This document shows, piece by piece, positions 62,001-64,000 of a stretch of DNA of 64,000 bases (position 1 is the first letter of the stretch; each line of letters begins with the position of its first letter). Both the position numbers and the translations under genes were made by a program. This DNA comes from Sipunculus nudus. Taxonomy: Eukaryota; Annelida; Sipuncula; Golfingiida; Sipunculidae. The notes below the pieces were generated by a model. It worked only from the letters and a program-made list of their open reading frames with translations, did not search any database and was not told where the DNA came from. The stretch spans positions 75,751,429 through 75,815,428 of the forward strand of contig CM049312.1 of the NCBI GenBank assembly GCA_026874595.1. The letters run 5' to 3'.

Positions 62001-64000
62001 CTTTTCTGCAATATGCAAATATTATTTCCATACAGCCATAATCATTTTGGTAATTTATGCATAAATATAAGCTCATCAGAGGGTGGTTTAAATATCAGTT
62101 TTAGGGATCAATTTCAGGAAAACAATCCTTCTTGTATGGTTTAAATAAATAACACAACTGAGTTACTGAGAAATAAAGATCATTGGCCTCACTTTATAAT
62201 TACATATAATTACACTGATATGACTGGAAGCTTACAGACTTATATAATTTCTTATATAACTAAAGACTGTTATATAATCATGGAAATGTGCAGTAATTGA
62301 CATCAGGAGTACGGATGTGTGGGGATGTAGACTTTTTCAGATAAAATCAGATAAAAGAAATTTAATTGATGAAAAGCTGGTTAGTTTTAATTGGCAGCTT
62401 ATTTTGATCTACATTCTAGGAACACCCTGTTCTTTTTGGTAACATTTTAAGTATACTGTTAGATAAATTTGCCATAAAATTACATGTGTTTTTGATGACC
62501 TAATCTGGAAATAAAAAATATGATAGTGATATTAAATACTGACTACCGGTATATATATATATACTGAGATTTTCTATTATTTTTCTAGAGCTGTCCCTCC
62601 AAACTAGCCATTTCTCACATTAAATTATGTACATATAATAACCCAGCTGGGTTGTACTGAATATTCCTTTCAATCACTGGAAGGTTACTTGGTTCTTTGT
62701 TGTTTATCAGATTGTAGCTTAATTTGTTTGTATAATGTCAGAAATGTTTCATTCATGATTTATTCCAATAAATGTTGCCAAAATGAGTGAAACAAACTTG
62801 GAAAGAGTATATCATCAGGAAAAGGGTTGACCTTACTGCCACACAAGACAGTAGTACCATGGCTGCTCCTAGGTGGCGCTACTTATTTGCAAACTCAGTT
62901 GGGGAATCAAAATTCTTATTTGTTGATTACCTAATCATAAATAAAGCAAACACCAGTGGAAAACTTGTATTTGAACTCAAGACAGGTTATACTAAAACTC
63001 AAACAGAAAAACACTTGAGGGTCAAAGGTTATTACGCATATATACATGCTACAGCGGGGCATGCAAGAAAACAGAATCCTGGACTACTCACAACTTCTTG
63101 TTACCATTTTTCCGATGGCTATATCTTGTATATATGGGCCTACATACACACATAAAGCAACTTAAACAAAGGAACCACAATAATATATGGGTACAAGTAA
63201 AACATAAGTTAAAGAAATGTGACATTAAAACTGATATCTCAAAGTGAAAGAAAAACATGTTTTTGTCATCAATTTTGTTTTAATTTGTTATCCACAATTT
63301 CTAAATACCAATATGTTCATCATGGATAGGTCAAGCATTACCTATATTTCAGAATATTATACCCATACTTCAAAAATATTTAATAAAGGCAAATCATTAA
63401 ATAAATATATTTAAACAATTTTCATTTATGGATATCTACAATAAAATATTATGATAACTTATTTTTGAAAGAAAAAAACATATTTAAACTTTTTTTTATT
63501 TGAGATATCTTCAGTTTTAATATGCATATTTTTCTAATACATCTTTGACAATTCCATTTCTGTCATCATTGAGAAATGATTTAAAGAAACTGACAAAAAT
63601 AACACAGAAAGCATTATAAAAGATATGATATCTGTACAGCAAAAAAGTATTAGCACAAAATAAACTGACGTGTCAAAATGCTGACTTGAAAATAACTGAA
63701 ATCAAATTTGTACATTTTCAATGTTAATAAAATGGATTAAAAATCCTAGGAAAAAAATCAGAGTGAAAAAGTAAATACTCATCAAAAAAATTTATAGTTT
63801 ACACTCATGCTTTTAATATACGCTAAAGTACATGATGCAGACAAAATAATTGGGGCAAATAATACGCGGCCACTTTACAACATTCAGTTAAAAAAAAAGA
63901 AGAAAAATATGGGAGTCAACAGCATGAGAAAATACAATTTTCACACTTAAAATGTTTTCAAAATGTTTCAAAATAGACATAGGATTTAATCAATTTGTGG
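59084..64000. other. Intron upstream of exon A
   Basis: Besides repeat J (60253-60772) nothing is recognised. No RUN-domain exon was found on the minus strand, so the preceding exon is probably beyond the window. A plus-strand frame of 122 codons at 62787-63155 matches no family I know. Confidence 0.5.
60253..60772 (+). repeat. Dispersed repeat J, copy 3 (most complete)
   Basis: Starts ACAAGAGCACCCCAAATGTG and has three ~140-bp internal units around TGACCTTTGACCTCATTAAA. It ends TACACCGTAATATGTCCTGT ... ACGGTGGTATAA, whose arms TACACCGT/ACGGTG(G)TA can pair. No coding capacity was seen. Confidence 0.65.

Noticed and set aside
62787-63155. Plus-strand 122-codon frame upstream of the SGSM exons
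   Set aside because: No recognisable family, AT-driven composition, and no splice or promoter context. Could be chance; a protein search would decide.

Overview
This is a eukaryotic, AT-rich and intron-rich window. The only confidently recognised host gene is a small G protein signaling modulator (SGSM1/SGSM2-type RUN-TBC Rab GTPase-activating protein) on the minus strand. I identified fifteen coding exons between 59083 and the stop codon at 15468. Every exon is bounded by AG/GT and all reading phases join, giving 756 codons that cover the Rab-binding/linker region and the complete TBC domain. The N-terminal RUN-domain exons and promoter must lie beyond the right edge. The surrounding repeats suggest a marine mollusc, probably a bivalve: they have tandem cores, an ACGG-type microsatellite and a 3' hairpin, the layout described for bivalve 'Pearl' elements. 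This assignment is an inference.

Layout from left to right. Positions 1-15467 lie downstream of the gene (3' UTR plus intergenic DNA). They hold one complete Pearl-like element (minus, 508-1492), solitary 5' ends of the same family, two tandem 3'-end copies (6866-8036), and a 384-bp tandem duplication rich in octamer motifs (8418-9172). From 15468 to 59083 lies the gene with its introns. Inside the introns are a 27-bp-TIR DNA transposon (17066-18483), an array with a ~355-bp period, a 26-bp minisatellite, and three large Pearl-like composite elements (26916-30239, 43437-46661, 55793-58877). One further family (30261-38892) is interrupted by a 6.3-kb L1-type LINE with target-site duplications. 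Another family (about 42872-47146) is interrupted by one of the Pearl-like composites. There is also a foldback MITE with two CRE palindromes and a tRNA-derived SINE. Positions 59084-64000 are intron without a recognised exon.

Most notable observations: (1) two tandem arrays in this gene are built from its own exon-intron junctions. One is a 33-bp minisatellite of about 21 copies of an exon end plus its 5' splice site; the other is four degenerate copies of the 3' splice site plus the first ~80 nt of the penultimate exon. (2) At least four repeat families in the window end in different hairpin stems that enclose nearly the same loop (ACTTTGT or ACTTTCAGT/ACTTATAGT), which suggests one shared mobilisation mechanism. 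(3) A repeat family carries tandem nuclear-receptor-like DR1 sites.
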